Part shown: in pieces, positions 1 through 9,960 of the stretch
Position numbering within the stretch: the stretch's first letter is position 1
Layout: every line of letters begins with the position of its first letter
NCBI GenBank assembly: GCA_016190245.1
Contig: JACPQY010000078.1
Location: 1-64,000 of the forward strand
Reading direction: 5' to 3'
Source: Nitrospirota bacterium
Lineage (GTDB): Bacteria; JACPQY01
Length of the DNA stretch: 64,000 nt
The notes under the pieces: model-generated
Told to the model about the DNA's origin: nothing
The model's input: the letters and a program-made list of their open reading frames with translations, nothing else
Database searches by the model: none
Position numbers and translations under genes: made by a program

Positions 1-90
1 ATATAATCCCCTTGCATCGCTGCCTCCTTTCAGTTGGGACAATCCTTTTTCCACGATCATCCCACGGGAGGCAGCCGCTTTCATACAATT

Positions 91-121
91 ACGAAGAACC
101 GTCCTGCCCATGGTCGATCCC
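91..121. repeat. 31-nt dispersed repeat, copy 1 (ACGAAGAACCGTCCTGCCCATGGTCGATCCC)
   Basis: 28/31 identical to 23588-23618; both copies intergenic. Confidence 0.6.
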
Positions 122-193
122 CTTAAGGTCGTTTTCAAACAGAGCCTAGCCTCCTTGAATTCATGAACAATCGGGGCTAAATTCCCCGCCCGG

Positions 194-1117
194 ATGGACG
201 CGGCGCGCGCTCCGGCATCGAACCTCAACGGGAGCGCCGTCCTATACACGGATATCCCGGGTGGGCGCATGGTCCGCCGCGGGAAGGTGCGGGACATCTA
301 CGATGCGGGCGAGCATCTCCTCCTCGTGGCCACGGACCGGATCTCGGCCTTCGATGTCGTCATGCCCAACGGAATCCCCGACAAAGGGAGGGTGCTCACC
401 CAGATCTCCGCCTTTTGGTTCGAGAAGACGCGCTCGATCGTGCCCAACCATCTCGTGAGCACGGAGCCGAAGGATTTCCCCGCCGCGTTCAAAACCCACC
501 AGTCCGCTCTGGCGCGGCGAAGCATGCTCGTCCGAAGGGCAACGCCGCTCCCGGTCGAGTGCATCGTGCGCGGCTACCTGTCCGGTTCGGGCTGGGCGGA
601 CTACCAGAAGACGGGTGCCGTCTGTGGGATCGCCCTCCCGAAGGGCCTGGTGGAATCGCAGAAGCTGCCTGAGCCCATTTTCACGCCTTCCACGAAGGCA
701 GATGAGGGCCACGACATCAACATCCCGTTCGAGGAGGCCGTACGGATCCTGGGGGATCGGCGGTTGGCCGAAAGGGTGCGCGCCACTAGCATCCGGATCT
801 ACGAGTCGGCCTGCCGCATGGCGGAGGTCTCGGGGCTCATCATCTCCGATACGAAGTTCGAGTTCGGCCTCCTGAACGGCGAGGTGGTGCTCATCGACGA
901 GATCCTCACACCGGATTCCTCGCGGTTCTGGCCGAAAGCCGAGTACGAACCCGGGCGCGCCCAGAGAAGCTTCGACAAGCAGTTCGTGCGCGACTACCTG
1001 AACACGCTCACGTGGGACAAGCGTCCTCCCGGACCGGTCCTACCGGCCGAGATCGTCGAAAAGACGCGCGAGAAGTACCTCGAGGCCTACCGCATCCTCA
1101 CGGGCCGCGCGGACTGA
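194..1117 (+). CDS. purC: Phosphoribosylaminoimidazole-succinocarboxamide synthase (SAICAR synthetase)
   Basis: [43 protein letters not shown] and ISDTKFEFG motifs typical of PurC. Confidence 0.96.
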   Translation: MDAARAPASNLNGSAVLYTDIPGGRMVRRGKVRDIYDAGEHLLLVATDRISAFDVVMPNGIPDKGRVLTQISAFWFEKTRSIVPNHLVSTEPKDFPAAFKTHQSALARRSMLVRRATPLPVECIVRGYLSGSGWADYQKTGAVCGIALPKGLVESQKLPEPIFTPSTKADEGHDINIPFEEAVRILGDRRLAERVRATSIRIYESACRMAEVSGLIISDTKFEFGLLNGEVVLIDEILTPDSSRFWPKAEYEPGRAQRSFDKQFVRDYLNTLTWDKRPPGPVLPAEIVEKTREKYLEAYRILTGRAD

Positions 1118-1247
1118 CTCCCCCACGGACTTGCGGCCGGCCACCCCCGCGAGGCGGGGCGGGAGGTCATCACCCTACTCCCCAAGCCATGTGCCCATTG
1201 CACGAAATGTACGCCTAAGCCGGCTAGGCAGCACCACATGGAACGAC

Positions 1248-1276
1248 TTGACAATACGACATCGAATGCGTATACA
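1248..1276 (+). promoter_or_regulatory. Sigma70-type promoter TTGACA-17-TATACA for vapBC-like pair
   Basis: TTGACA 1248-1253, 17-nt spacer, TATACA 1271-1276, upstream of ATG at 1319 with GGAGGTG RBS. Confidence 0.7.
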
Positions 1277-1318
1277 CGTTATGTTTGTAGGGTACCCAAA
1301 GACATGATGGAGGTGACC

Positions 1319-1567
1319 ATGGAAACTTCGGTTATGACGGTCAAGGGGCAGATCGTGGTGCCGGCGAAGCTGCGCAAGAAGCTGGGGCTGAAGAAGGGCG
1401 CCAAGGTGGCCATCATCGAGGACGAACATGGATTCCTGGTCAGACCCCTGAACAGGACGTATTTCGACCAATACGCCGGCATCCTCCCGGGGAGGGGCAA
1501 GGCCACCAAAGCCCTCTTGGAGGAACGGAGAGGAGATCGAGACGATGAAGACGCTCGTGCTCGATAG
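1319..1567 (+). CDS. AbrB/MazE-family (SpoVT-AbrB fold) antitoxin
   Basis: METSVMTVKGQIVVPAKLRKKLGLKKGAKVAIIEDEHGFLVRPL; followed by overlapping PIN gene. Confidence 0.85.
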   Translation: METSVMTVKGQIVVPAKLRKKLGLKKGAKVAIIEDEHGFLVRPLNRTYFDQYAGILPGRGKATKALLEERRGDRDDEDARAR

Positions 1568-1946
1568 CCATGCGCTCCTGGCCTATTTCGAGAAGGACGC
1601 GGGCTGGGAGGCCGTGTCGCAGCTACTTCAGGAAGCCTCGGAAGAGAGATGCCACCTCGTCCTCAGCGCGATCAACTGGGGTGAGGTGTACTACATCACG
1701 CTGCGAGAGTACGGGGAAGAGTACGCCCGGAAGGTAGCGCAGACCCTCTCTCACATGCCTGTCGAAATCGTTGACGCCACACAAGAACTGGCCTTGCATG
1801 CCGCGAGACTGAAGGCGCGAGGCGGGCTATCCTATGCGGATTGCTTCGCGGCGGGCCTGGCGAAGATGAAGAAACATTCCGTCCTGGTCACCGGCGATAA
1901 GGAATTCAAGCGGGTGGCCGACGAGATCACGATTCACTGGGTCTGA
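1545..1946 (+). CDS. PIN-domain toxin (VapC-like)
   Basis: LVLDSHALLAYFEKDAGWE ... LSYADCFAAGLAKMKKHSVLVTGDKEFKRV; PIN acidic residues present. Confidence 0.9.
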   Translation: MKTLVLDSHALLAYFEKDAGWEAVSQLLQEASEERCHLVLSAINWGEVYYITLREYGEEYARKVAQTLSHMPVEIVDATQELALHAARLKARGGLSYADCFAAGLAKMKKHSVLVTGDKEFKRVADEITIHWV

Positions 1947-2128
1947 TGCCGCAGCCCTGAGGTGGGCTGAGAAGTCGCCCGAGTCCGGGGCGCTGCCCTA
2001 TGGGGGAGGAGGTCAGGCCCGGGAAAGCGGGTGCAGCATCGATCGGGCCAACTTCTCTCGTCTGACGGACCGCCGAGTCTGACCGGCGAGCCGCAGGCGC
2101 TTCAGAGCCGATCGCCGACCGCTTCGGA

Positions 2129-2743
2129 TCACACTTCCGTCTTCACCTTCCCGGACTCCTTGATCGCGTACCAGGCGATCAGGAAGCCGAGGCCCAGAAG
2201 GATCACGGCGCTCACAATCCAACGCGTGCCGAACGTCTGAGGGAAATGCGTCGCCGCGGCCATGGTGAAGAGGAGAGGCACGGACAGGAACGTGTTCAGC
2301 TTGGATGCCTTGACGGCCACCGCGCCGAGCTTCGGATCAGCGGGTTGATCGTTCCGGACGCCCCGTATGATCTGCCTCTGCCGCGGCCAGATCACGAACC
2401 ACACATTGAACCACATGATCGAGCCGAGCAGTGCGCCCAAAAAGATCCACAGGCCCGCGATCGTGACACCGTGCCCGCCCTCAGGATACGCCACCACGAA
2501 CCGATTCCAGTGGAGCAGGATCAGCAGCCAGCCCGAGAGGAACGTGAACATCGCTCCCCACCGGAACCAGAAGAGCGCGCGCGGCATGAGCTCGGGCAGG
2601 ATGCGTTTCTTGGAGGGCGCATCGTAGGCCTTGGCCACGTGAATGTTGACAAGGTTGAAGAAGTAGAGGTGTCCGATCCAGACCACCCCTGCAAGATAGT
2701 GGATCCATCTGAGAACGATGTCGGAAAGCAGGTGTCCGCTCAT
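2129..2743 (-). CDS. Urate hydroxylase PuuD-like / urate oxidase N-terminal membrane domain protein
   Basis: RWIHYLAGVVWIGHLYFFNLVNI, multi-TM; MWFNVWFVIWPRQRQIIRGV typical of the family; no cytochrome c domain. Confidence 0.75.
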   Translation of the reverse strand: MSGHLLSDIVLRWIHYLAGVVWIGHLYFFNLVNIHVAKAYDAPSKKRILPELMPRALFWFRWGAMFTFLSGWLLILLHWNRFVVAYPEGGHGVTIAGLWIFLGALLGSIMWFNVWFVIWPRQRQIIRGVRNDQPADPKLGAVAVKASKLNTFLSVPLLFTMAAATHFPQTFGTRWIVSAVILLGLGFLIAWYAIKESGKVKTEV

Positions 2744-2965
2744 GGTTACCTCCGAAATCTTTCAGTAATTATAATGCCTTACATATTCTCATTTGTGATA
2801 CTTGCGAGATCACCGTAGCGGTTCGTTCACAACTTGTCAATCCCCGTGGTGTGTTGGTATGGTCTGTTATGGACTATGCAAACGAGGTGCCGCGGGCGCG
2901 CCCGACCTCGTCTGTTCTCGGCTCCTGGCTCCCGGCTCTCGGTTCGCGGCCTCTCGCGCCGGGCG

Positions 2966-3634
2966 CTACAGGTCCTGGTTGACCTTGGACCTCAGGCGAT
3001 TCAGCAACTCGGCTGCCGACTGCTCGGTGATGATCTTGTGGAACTGGGCGCGGAACCCCTCGATCATGCTGGCCTCGTCGATCGCCAGATCGTAGATCCG
3101 CCACCCGTTTGAGGCGCGATGGAGACGGTAGGTGATCTCGACGTCCACCTGTTCGTTCTTCGGCCTCACGTAGGCCCGCACCTCGGCGTCGCCCCCGTTG
3201 GTCTTGGGTGGTTTGTACTTGACCCCGTCCAGCTTGAAGAGGTCCACTTTCCGGTCGGTCACCGAGGCGCGCTCCACGAGCGTGGTGAACAGCCGTGTGA
3301 ACTCGCCCCGTTGCTCGCCTGTGAGACGGCTCCAATGCTGCGCAAGGGAGAGGCGGCCCATCCGCTCCGTGTCGAGGATCGTGCGGATCTGCGCGAGGAG
3401 GGTTTCCTTCTCCTCGGCGGTGCCCTTGTACGTGGGGGCGTTGACGATCTCCTTGATCCTGCCCTCCCAATATCGGATGACGCCGAGCGGGTCATCGGCG
3501 AAGGATCCGTTTGAACCGGTCCCGGCCGCGGCCAGGGTGTCGGCAGGGAGACCCGGCCCGGCGAGGAGCAGCAGCAGACCTGCGGACGCTGGCAGCGTTC
3601 TACAGAGCTGAAAGAAGCGACGTTTGTGCGACAT
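2966..3634 (-). CDS. MlaC/Ttg2D family phospholipid-binding ABC transporter accessory protein
   Basis: DPLGVIRYWEGRIKEIVNAP...RGEFTRLFTTLVERA...WRIYDLAIDEASMIEGFRAQFHKII. Confidence 0.82.
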   Translation of the reverse strand: MSHKRRFFQLCRTLPASAGLLLLLAGPGLPADTLAAAGTGSNGSFADDPLGVIRYWEGRIKEIVNAPTYKGTAEEKETLLAQIRTILDTERMGRLSLAQHWSRLTGEQRGEFTRLFTTLVERASVTDRKVDLFKLDGVKYKPPKTNGGDAEVRAYVRPKNEQVDVEITYRLHRASNGWRIYDLAIDEASMIEGFRAQFHKIITEQSAAELLNRLRSKVNQDL

Positions 3635-5084
3635 GGTCGAGTCCCGCAAGGGACGTGTAGTACGCGTGGAGGCTCTCCGCGAAGTCCTTCTTCGCCTCGA
3701 GGTAGGCCTGGAACGAGTCTAGCACATCTCTCATGCTGATGAGCCCGAGGGTGTAGTTGCTCACGGCGGTGGAGAGCCATCCCCGCGCGATCCGAACGGC
3801 CTGGGCGTTGTTGGTCTTCTTGGTGCGGGCCTCCTCGTATTCGAAATACGCTCGGATGACTTCACCCTCCACCAGATCCTGCAGGCCGCTGCGCTTCGCT
3901 TCGAGCCCCGCCCTCTCGGCGCCCGCCTGCGAGACGCGATCATGCGTGATGAGAAAGTTGAGGTTCTGGTTCACACCGACCGCCCCGGTGAAGCGCTGGG
4001 TGTTCAGGGGGTCGCCGATGAAGGGGTTCTCGAGGGCGAGCACGCGGCCGGGAGAGGAGGCGAAGTTGAATCGGGCGAAGACGAAGAGCTGGGGAAAGAA
4101 CGCGCTGCGGGCCTCGGCGAGCTCGCCGGCGCGCGCCCGAATGCCGTAGTCCACGCGCTGCAGGTCCGGCCGCCCTTGACGGGCCGACGCGACGAGCGTC
4201 TCCATGGCGGGAACCGCGATCTCGGTTTCCGGGAAATCCGAGCCGATGTCCAAGTCCTCTCCGGCCGCGATCTTGAGCGCGCGAAGCGCGAGGCTGACGT
4301 TCAGCCCCGCCTCGGCACGCCGGTTCTCGAGCTCCACCTCGAAGAGGCGGAGGCGCTGCCGGTCCTCTTGCGAGATCTCTCCGCGTTCGGCGAGTTTCTC
4401 CACTCTCGATCGCACGCGTTCCAGCTCGAGCGCGGTTTCCTCCACGATGAAAGTGGACTGACGGGCGAGGAGGAGGCCGAAGTAGATCTGGGCGACGCGC
4501 CAGCGGATCTCGCGTTCCACGTCTCGGATCTCCGCCTCGGCGGCGCGGGTGCCCGCCTCAGCCTGGTCCCGAAGCCCCTTGAGGCGGCCGAAGGTGAACA
4601 GCGGCTGCGTGGCCGTCACCTCCACAATGTGGGAGGGACCGAACTCCAGGTCTTCGAATCGCCCCGTCTTGGCCGCGAGCGCCTCCAACTCCTCTTCGAT
4701 GGGTTCGAGGCCGGCGGGGACCTCCAGATCCGCGGGCACTTTCAAGTCCGGCGCGGGGGCGAGCAGGTAGTTGGCCTCGAACTTGGGGAGCACGTGCGCG
4801 TGGCGCGCCTCGGCGAGTTGGGCCTGCCGGAAGCCCAGCTTGTGCCGGGCCTCCACCATGAACGGGCTGTACTCCAGGGCTTTGCGGACGACCTCATGGA
4901 AGCCGGGCGTCGCCCCTGCCTGCGCCGCTGCCCGAGTTGTCGCAGCAGGGGGGGACGCGGCGGGCGTGGGAGGCGGTTCGGTTTGGGCGAGAAGGCGGTC
5001 GGGATGGCCGAGGACGCAGGAGGCCAAGGCCGAGACGGTCAGGAGCCGGATAAGGGGGGTCATGGCAAAAGAGGGGGGTACCAA
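3600..5084 (-). CDS. TolC family outer membrane efflux protein
   Basis: Signal peptide; repeated helical AEARHAHVLPKFEANY...RRAEAGLNVSLALRALKIAAG...; overlaps the mlaC-like gene. Confidence 0.85.
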   Translation of the reverse strand: MVPPSFAMTPLIRLLTVSALASCVLGHPDRLLAQTEPPPTPAASPPAATTRAAAQAGATPGFHEVVRKALEYSPFMVEARHKLGFRQAQLAEARHAHVLPKFEANYLLAPAPDLKVPADLEVPAGLEPIEEELEALAAKTGRFEDLEFGPSHIVEVTATQPLFTFGRLKGLRDQAEAGTRAAEAEIRDVEREIRWRVAQIYFGLLLARQSTFIVEETALELERVRSRVEKLAERGEISQEDRQRLRLFEVELENRRAEAGLNVSLALRALKIAAGEDLDIGSDFPETEIAVPAMETLVASARQGRPDLQRVDYGIRARAGELAEARSAFFPQLFVFARFNFASSPGRVLALENPFIGDPLNTQRFTGAVGVNQNLNFLITHDRVSQAGAERAGLEAKRSGLQDLVEGEVIRAYFEYEEARTKKTNNAQAVRIARGWLSTAVSNYTLGLISMRDVLDSFQAYLEAKKDFAESLHAYYTSLAGLDHVAQTSLLSAL

Positions 5085-5146
5085 ACGATCCCGGGGAAGT
5101 CAACGATACAGGTGGCCGCGCGAGGGCCAACCGATATAATCCCGGC

Positions 5147-6700
5147 GTGCTGAAGTCCACCGCAGCCGTCAGCCTCGCCACACTCATCAGCCGGATCCTC
5201 GGTCTCGCGCGAGACGCCATCGTGGCGGCCGTTTTCCCTGCCGGCGCGACGGACGCGTTTTTCGTGGCGTGGCGGATCCCCAACATGTTCCGCGCGGTTC
5301 TGGCCGAGGGCGCCGCCCAGTCGGCCGTTGTCCCGGTCCTCAATGAAGTTCGCCGCCGATCCGACGAAGTGGTGGCCCGTTTCCTTGGCGCGCTCTTGTC
5401 CGCCGCCGTGCCGCTGGTGGTCCTCCTCGCCGTGGCAGGGGTGGTCTTTTCGCCCCAACTGGTGAAACTCCTGGCCTTCGGTCTCAAGACCGACCCCGGG
5501 CGCTTCGACCTGGCCGTCCATCTCACGCGCGTGGTGTTCCCGTTCATCGCGATCATTTCGATCGTTTCGATCCTCATGAGTATCTTCCAAAGCTATGGCC
5601 GTTTCTTCCTTCCGGCGCTCACGCCGGCCGTCCTGAACATCGGCCTCATAGCCGGGGCGGTCGGGCTGTCGCAGTTCTTCGCGCGGCCGATCGATGGCCT
5701 CGCTTGGGGGGTTCTCCTCGGTGGGGGGATGCAGATCGCCCTCATGGTGGCGGCCTCCGTCCGACTGGCCCCCCCATTCAAGGCCGTTTGGGAACCGGGG
5801 AACGAGGGCGTTCGGCGCGTGGCGGGGCTCATGTCCGCCACCGTGGTGGGCACGGCCGTGTACCAACTCCAGGTAGTCGTGAACACGCAGCTCGCCTCGT
5901 TCCTGGAAACGGGATCCATCTCCGCGCTCTACTATGCCGATCGCCTGATCCAGTTTCCGCTCGCGCTCGTTCCCACGGCCCTGGCGACCGTGACGCTGCC
6001 CCGACTCTCCACCCTCGCCGCTGCCGGGGAGAAGAGGAGGATGGTGGAGGAGCTCGATCGCAGCGCGGTCATCTGCCTCTTCCTCATGATCCCCGCCGCG
6101 GTGGGCCTGTTCCTCTTGAGAGAGGAGGCCGTTCGGCTGGTGTTCCAGCGCCGTGAGTTCGGCGCGGGGCTCGCCCACGAAACCGCGGCGGTGCTTGGCG
6201 TATATGCCGCGGGCCTGTGGGCGTTCGGACTCACGCGGATCCTCTCGCAGGGGTTCTACGCGCTTCAGCGTCCCCGCCTGCCCGTGCTGGTGGCGGCGGT
6301 GGCCCTCTTCGTGACCGCCGGTGTGGGGGTCTTTGCGATGAACCGATGGGGGGTCTCGGGAATTGCCTCCGGAACGCTGGCGGGGGCGCTCGTTCAGGTC
6401 GTTCTCCTTCGGCGGGCGTGGCGAAGATTTCAAGGTGAGGGGGCCGCCGTGGCATCGCTTCTCGGGGGGGGGGCGAGGATTCTGGCCGCGTCGGGTTTCA
6501 TGGCCGCCACGCTGCTGGCTCTGGGCCGAGTCCCGGACGGTGGGCATGTCCTGTTCGCCTGGGGGCGGCTGCTGCTCCAAGTGATCGTGGGAGCCGGCGT
6601 GTACATGGTGGCGGCGCACGCGCTGCATGTGGATCCGGCGAGGGAGGCCGTGGCCCGCATGAAAAACCGCCTGCGATCCCGCGCGCGGCCCGGAGCCTGA
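5147..6700 (+). CDS. murJ: Lipid II flippase MurJ (MviN)
   Basis: ISRILGLARDAIVAAVFPAGATDAFFVAWRIPNMFRAVLAEGAAQSAVVPVLNE; 14-TM-type protein; GTG start. Confidence 0.95.
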   Translation: MLKSTAAVSLATLISRILGLARDAIVAAVFPAGATDAFFVAWRIPNMFRAVLAEGAAQSAVVPVLNEVRRRSDEVVARFLGALLSAAVPLVVLLAVAGVVFSPQLVKLLAFGLKTDPGRFDLAVHLTRVVFPFIAIISIVSILMSIFQSYGRFFLPALTPAVLNIGLIAGAVGLSQFFARPIDGLAWGVLLGGGMQIALMVAASVRLAPPFKAVWEPGNEGVRRVAGLMSATVVGTAVYQLQVVVNTQLASFLETGSISALYYADRLIQFPLALVPTALATVTLPRLSTLAAAGEKRRMVEELDRSAVICLFLMIPAAVGLFLLREEAVRLVFQRREFGAGLAHETAAVLGVYAAGLWAFGLTRILSQGFYALQRPRLPVLVAAVALFVTAGVGVFAMNRWGVSGIASGTLAGALVQVVLLRRAWRRFQGEGAAVASLLGGGARILAASGFMAATLLALGRVPDGGHVLFAWGRLLLQVIVGAGVYMVAAHALHVDPAREAVARMKNRLRSRARPGA

Positions 6701-6733
6701 TCGTGCTGCTTCTGGTGGTATAGTCCTCCCGCC

Positions 6734-7306
6734 ATGTGGGTGATCGTCGGCCTCGGCAATCCCGGCCGGAAGTACGAGCGCACGCGCCACAACGTCGGGT
6801 TCGGCGTGGCGGATAGCATCGCAACGGGGGCGGGGGGCCGGTTCCGTCGCGACACACACGGGGACCTGACGGCGCGCGTCGAGTGGGAAGGCGAGAGAAT
6901 CCTGCTGGTCAAACCCCAGACCTTCATGAACCTGAGCGGACCGGCCGTCGCGCGGGCCGCGCCGCCCGAATCGGAGCGGCTGGTCGTGGTCTGTGACGAC
7001 CTCAATCTGCCGCTGGGGAACGTGCGCCTGCGCGAGGGGGGAAGCGACGGCGGCCACAAGGGGCTCCGTTCGATCATCGAAACCCTGGGGTCGGATCGTT
7101 TCATCCGCCTGCGGGTCGGCCTCGGCCGCCCGCCCGAGGGCGAGGAAGCCGCGGAGTTTGTTCTGCGGTCGTTCGATCGAGGCGAGAGCGAAGCGATCGG
7201 GCAGGCCGTGGCACGGGCCGTGGAGTGCCTGCGTGTGCTCCTCGCGCGCGGGCTGGCGGCGGCGATGAACGACTTCAACCGCCGGGCTACGCCCGCGGAG
7301 CCCTGA
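6734..7306 (+). CDS. pth: Peptidyl-tRNA hydrolase
   Basis: VGLGNPGRKYERTRHNVGF ... KPQTFMNLSG ... GGHKGLRSI. Confidence 0.96.
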   Translation: MWVIVGLGNPGRKYERTRHNVGFGVADSIATGAGGRFRRDTHGDLTARVEWEGERILLVKPQTFMNLSGPAVARAAPPESERLVVVCDDLNLPLGNVRLREGGSDGGHKGLRSIIETLGSDRFIRLRVGLGRPPEGEEAAEFVLRSFDRGESEAIGQAVARAVECLRVLLARGLAAAMNDFNRRATPAEP

Positions 7307-7441
7307 GAGTGCGTCCGGACGTGTGCGTACCGGTGGACAGACTCGCGAGGTCGAGTTCTCGACTTCGCTCGAACAACAACCATGTCTATGCTTCGAGTCC
7401 GCCGCGGCGGATCGAGAACATTCAATTTTCGGACGCACTCT
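7306..7441. repeat. 136-bp MITE-like element bounded by 12-bp perfect terminal inverted repeats
   Basis: AGAGTGCGTCCG at 7306-7317 and CGGACGCACTCT at 7430-7441; inner GTTCTCGA/TCGAGAAC at 7355-7362/7412-7419. Confidence 0.6.
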
Positions 7442-7446
7442 AACAC

Positions 7447-8526
7447 ATGTCCTTCACCTGCGGCCTGGTGGGCCTGCCCAACGCGGGCAAGTCCACGCTC
7501 TTCAACGCCCTCACCGGGGGGGGGGCCGAGACCGCGCCTCGCCCGTTTTCCACGCTGGAGCCGAAGAAGGGTGTGGTGTCCCTCCCGGACCCGCGGCTGG
7601 TCAGCCTCGGGCGGGAGGTGGGCGCCGACCGGATCGTCCCCGCCTCGCTCGAGGTGACGGACGTAGCGGGACTCGTGAAGGGCGCCAGCGAGGGGGAGGG
7701 CCTTGGGAACCAATTCCTGGGACATCTCCGTCCGCTTGACGCCATCGTTCACGTCGTTCGTCTCTTCGAGAGCGACAAGGTGGGCCACGTGTACGGCACG
7801 GTGGACCCTGTCCGCGATCTCGAGATCGTCGAGTTGGAGCTGTCCCTGGCGGACCTGGATGTTTTAGATCGCCGCATCGAGAAGATCGAGAAGCCGGCCC
7901 AGATGAGAGTGAAGGAGGCCGAGCGGGAGTTTCTCGCCCTCTCACCGATTCGCGACGCCCTTCGGGCGGGAACGCGGGCGCCCACCGAGGCGGTGGCCAC
8001 CGATGTGGTGCGGGGCATGGGCCTCTTGTGCCTCAAGCGGCGCGTTGCGGTGGCCAACACAGCGGAGGAGACAAGCGAGAATGCGCTCGCCGCGCCTCTG
8101 CGTTCGTGGTCGGACGGGCAGGCCGTGCCGCTTGTGGCGGTGGCGGCCCGCCTGGAGGAGGAATTGCGCGAGCTTCCCGAGGACGAGCGAGGAGCGTTTC
8201 TGGCAGAGTATTTTCCCCGGGGGTTGGGTACGGCGCGACTCGTTCGGGCGCTTTTCCGAACGCTCGATCTCATCACCTTCTACACCATTGACGGTGGTGA
8301 GACGCGCGCGTGGCCCGTGCCCCGCGGGACAAAGGTCGCCGAGGCCGGGGGGAGGATCCACACCGACTTCGAGCGGAAGTTCATCCGCGCGGAAGTGGCG
8401 ACGGCCGCCGTGATGCTGGAGTGCGGCGGCTGGCCCGAGGCGACCAAGCGCGGCTCCGCGCGCACCGAGGGCCGGGAGTACGTCGTTCAGGATGGGGACG
8501 TGATCCACCTTCGAACGGGAAACTGA
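7447..8526 (+). CDS. ychF: Redox-regulated ATPase YchF (Obg-like GTPase family)
   Basis: GLVGLPNAGKSTLFNALTGGGAETAPRPFSTLEPKKGVVSLPDPR; C-terminal TGS-like ITFYTIDGGETRAWPVPRGTKVAEAGGRIHTDFERKFIRAEV. Confidence 0.96.
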   Translation: MSFTCGLVGLPNAGKSTLFNALTGGGAETAPRPFSTLEPKKGVVSLPDPRLVSLGREVGADRIVPASLEVTDVAGLVKGASEGEGLGNQFLGHLRPLDAIVHVVRLFESDKVGHVYGTVDPVRDLEIVELELSLADLDVLDRRIEKIEKPAQMRVKEAEREFLALSPIRDALRAGTRAPTEAVATDVVRGMGLLCLKRRVAVANTAEETSENALAAPLRSWSDGQAVPLVAVAARLEEELRELPEDERGAFLAEYFPRGLGTARLVRALFRTLDLITFYTIDGGETRAWPVPRGTKVAEAGGRIHTDFERKFIRAEVATAAVMLECGGWPEATKRGSARTEGREYVVQDGDVIHLRTGN

Positions 8527-8613
8527 CGCGCGGTGCGAGGGACGAGTCGTCTCCCGCGCACGATGCCTGCGTTCACTTCCCAACGCCCGGCGAGATTGAT
8601 AAAATTAACTGGG

Positions 8614-9372
8614 GTGACCGACTTACTCGTCTCCGATGTCCACCTGAGGGGAGTGGACGATCCTCGGCAAACCGACTTCATCCGTTTCCTCGAGCGCCGC
8701 GCGGACGAAGTTCAGAATCTCTTTGTCGTGGGTGACCTCATGGACCTGTGGTTTGGCATGAAGCCGGTGCTCGTGCGGCAGTACCTCCCGCTGCTTCGCC
8801 AACTCCGGCGCTTCTCTCGTGCGGGCATCGGCGTGCGCTACCTCGAGGGGAACCATGACTTCCATCTCCGGCCCTACGTGGAGGACGCTGTAGGGGCGGA
8901 GGTTCATTCCGCGATGGAGTGGACGTTCGGCGGACGGCGGACCTATCTGTATCATGGCGACGGGCTCGACGCGGGCGATGTGAAATACCGCGTGCTGAAG
9001 CGGATCGTGCGGTCGCCGGCCTTCCGTCGCGTCACGGCGCTGATGCCGGGCTCGCTTGCGTGGTGGCTCGGCACGCGGTTCTCGTCCGCCAGCCGCGGGT
9101 ACCTGGGGCGGGATCGGCCTCAATTCGAGGCGCAGAAAGAATTCGCGCGTTCGAAGATTGCGGAGGGGTTCGACGTGGTCGTCATGGGCCACGCGCATAC
9201 GCCGGGGCTTTTCCCGCTCGAGGCGGGCGCGCGCAAGGGCCTTTTCGTCAACACGGGGGATTGGTTGACGAACTTCACCGTGGTGGAGTTTTCAGACGGC
9301 CGATTCCGCCTCGTGCGGGCGGACGGCACGCCGTTGGAGTCGGAGGATCATGTCGAAAAGGAGGTTGCATGA
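8614..9372 (+). CDS. UDP-2,3-diacylglucosamine diphosphatase-like metallophosphoesterase (LpxH-like)
   Basis: DLLVSDVHLRG...FVVGDLMDLW...YLEGNHDFHL...VVMGHAHTPGLF; GTG start at 8614 is the likely start. Confidence 0.8.
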   Translation: MTDLLVSDVHLRGVDDPRQTDFIRFLERRADEVQNLFVVGDLMDLWFGMKPVLVRQYLPLLRQLRRFSRAGIGVRYLEGNHDFHLRPYVEDAVGAEVHSAMEWTFGGRRTYLYHGDGLDAGDVKYRVLKRIVRSPAFRRVTALMPGSLAWWLGTRFSSASRGYLGRDRPQFEAQKEFARSKIAEGFDVVVMGHAHTPGLFPLEAGARKGLFVNTGDWLTNFTVVEFSDGRFRLVRADGTPLESEDHVEKEVA

Positions 9373-9923
9373 TTACGAAACGCCACATTGTCCACCCCAA
9401 GCTCCAACAGTTTTTCTCGTGGTTCGTTCGCAAGGCGTTTCACGATCTCGACATCCGAAACGTCGAGATCTCGCGCTACCTGGCTGATCTCCTGGCCGAG
9501 TTCGCCCGGTCGGACCGCGTCTTCAAGGTCCGCGATGCCCGCGGCCGCGCCTTGCGCACGATCGTGGAGCTCCTCGAGGTCCGAGAGAAAGTCCTGGGGG
9601 AGAAGGCGCCGGGTCTGCAAAGGTTGGAGCTCGACCAGCATATCGGCGACTACTCGCTCTTCATGTCCGGTTTCTTCATCGAGTTCCTGCGACGCGGAGG
9701 CTTCGTGGACTTCTACCGCGTGGAAGGCATGAAGGCGTACCGGCGGGCTTCGGACGAGATCCGCTACACCGGTCACGAGGGATCGAGGCTTTTCGAGGAC
9801 CTCTCGCTCCAGTTCGACAGCCTCTCGGGGGCCCTCCAGTACATGCGCCAGACCTGCGTGAGCCGGGGCTGGCAGGCCGATCCCGGCCGAAATCTGGCGG
9901 ACTACCTCGCCTTGGAGAGGTGA
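9369..9923 (+). CDS. Uncharacterised protein translationally coupled (ATGA) to LpxH-like gene
   Basis: ATG 9369 overlaps the upstream TGA; ORF MITKRHIVHPKLQQFFSWFVRKAFHDLDIRNVEISRYLADLLAEFARS... Confidence 0.7.
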   Translation: MITKRHIVHPKLQQFFSWFVRKAFHDLDIRNVEISRYLADLLAEFARSDRVFKVRDARGRALRTIVELLEVREKVLGEKAPGLQRLELDQHIGDYSLFMSGFFIEFLRRGGFVDFYRVEGMKAYRRASDEIRYTGHEGSRLFEDLSLQFDSLSGALQYMRQTCVSRGWQADPGRNLADYLALER

Positions 9924-9960
9924 GCGGGGAGGGGCGGATCCGCAAGCCGCCGCCGCGAGG

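Noticed and set aside
1-193. Purine riboswitch upstream of purC
   Set aside because: GCTGCCTCC (19-27)/GGAGGCAGC (67-75) could pair, but no recognisable purine-aptamer core was seen
2129-2743. Purine catabolism cluster around the PuuD-like gene
   Set aside because: No other purine degradation genes nearby; family assignment alone does not support it
3942-5153. 403-aa plus-strand ORF opposite the TolC-like gene
   Set aside because: Shadow ORF; the TolC-like frame has clear signal peptide and helical repeats
5060-7438. 792-aa minus-strand ORF opposite murJ/pth
   Set aside because: Low-complexity, highly charged translation, antisense to recognised genes
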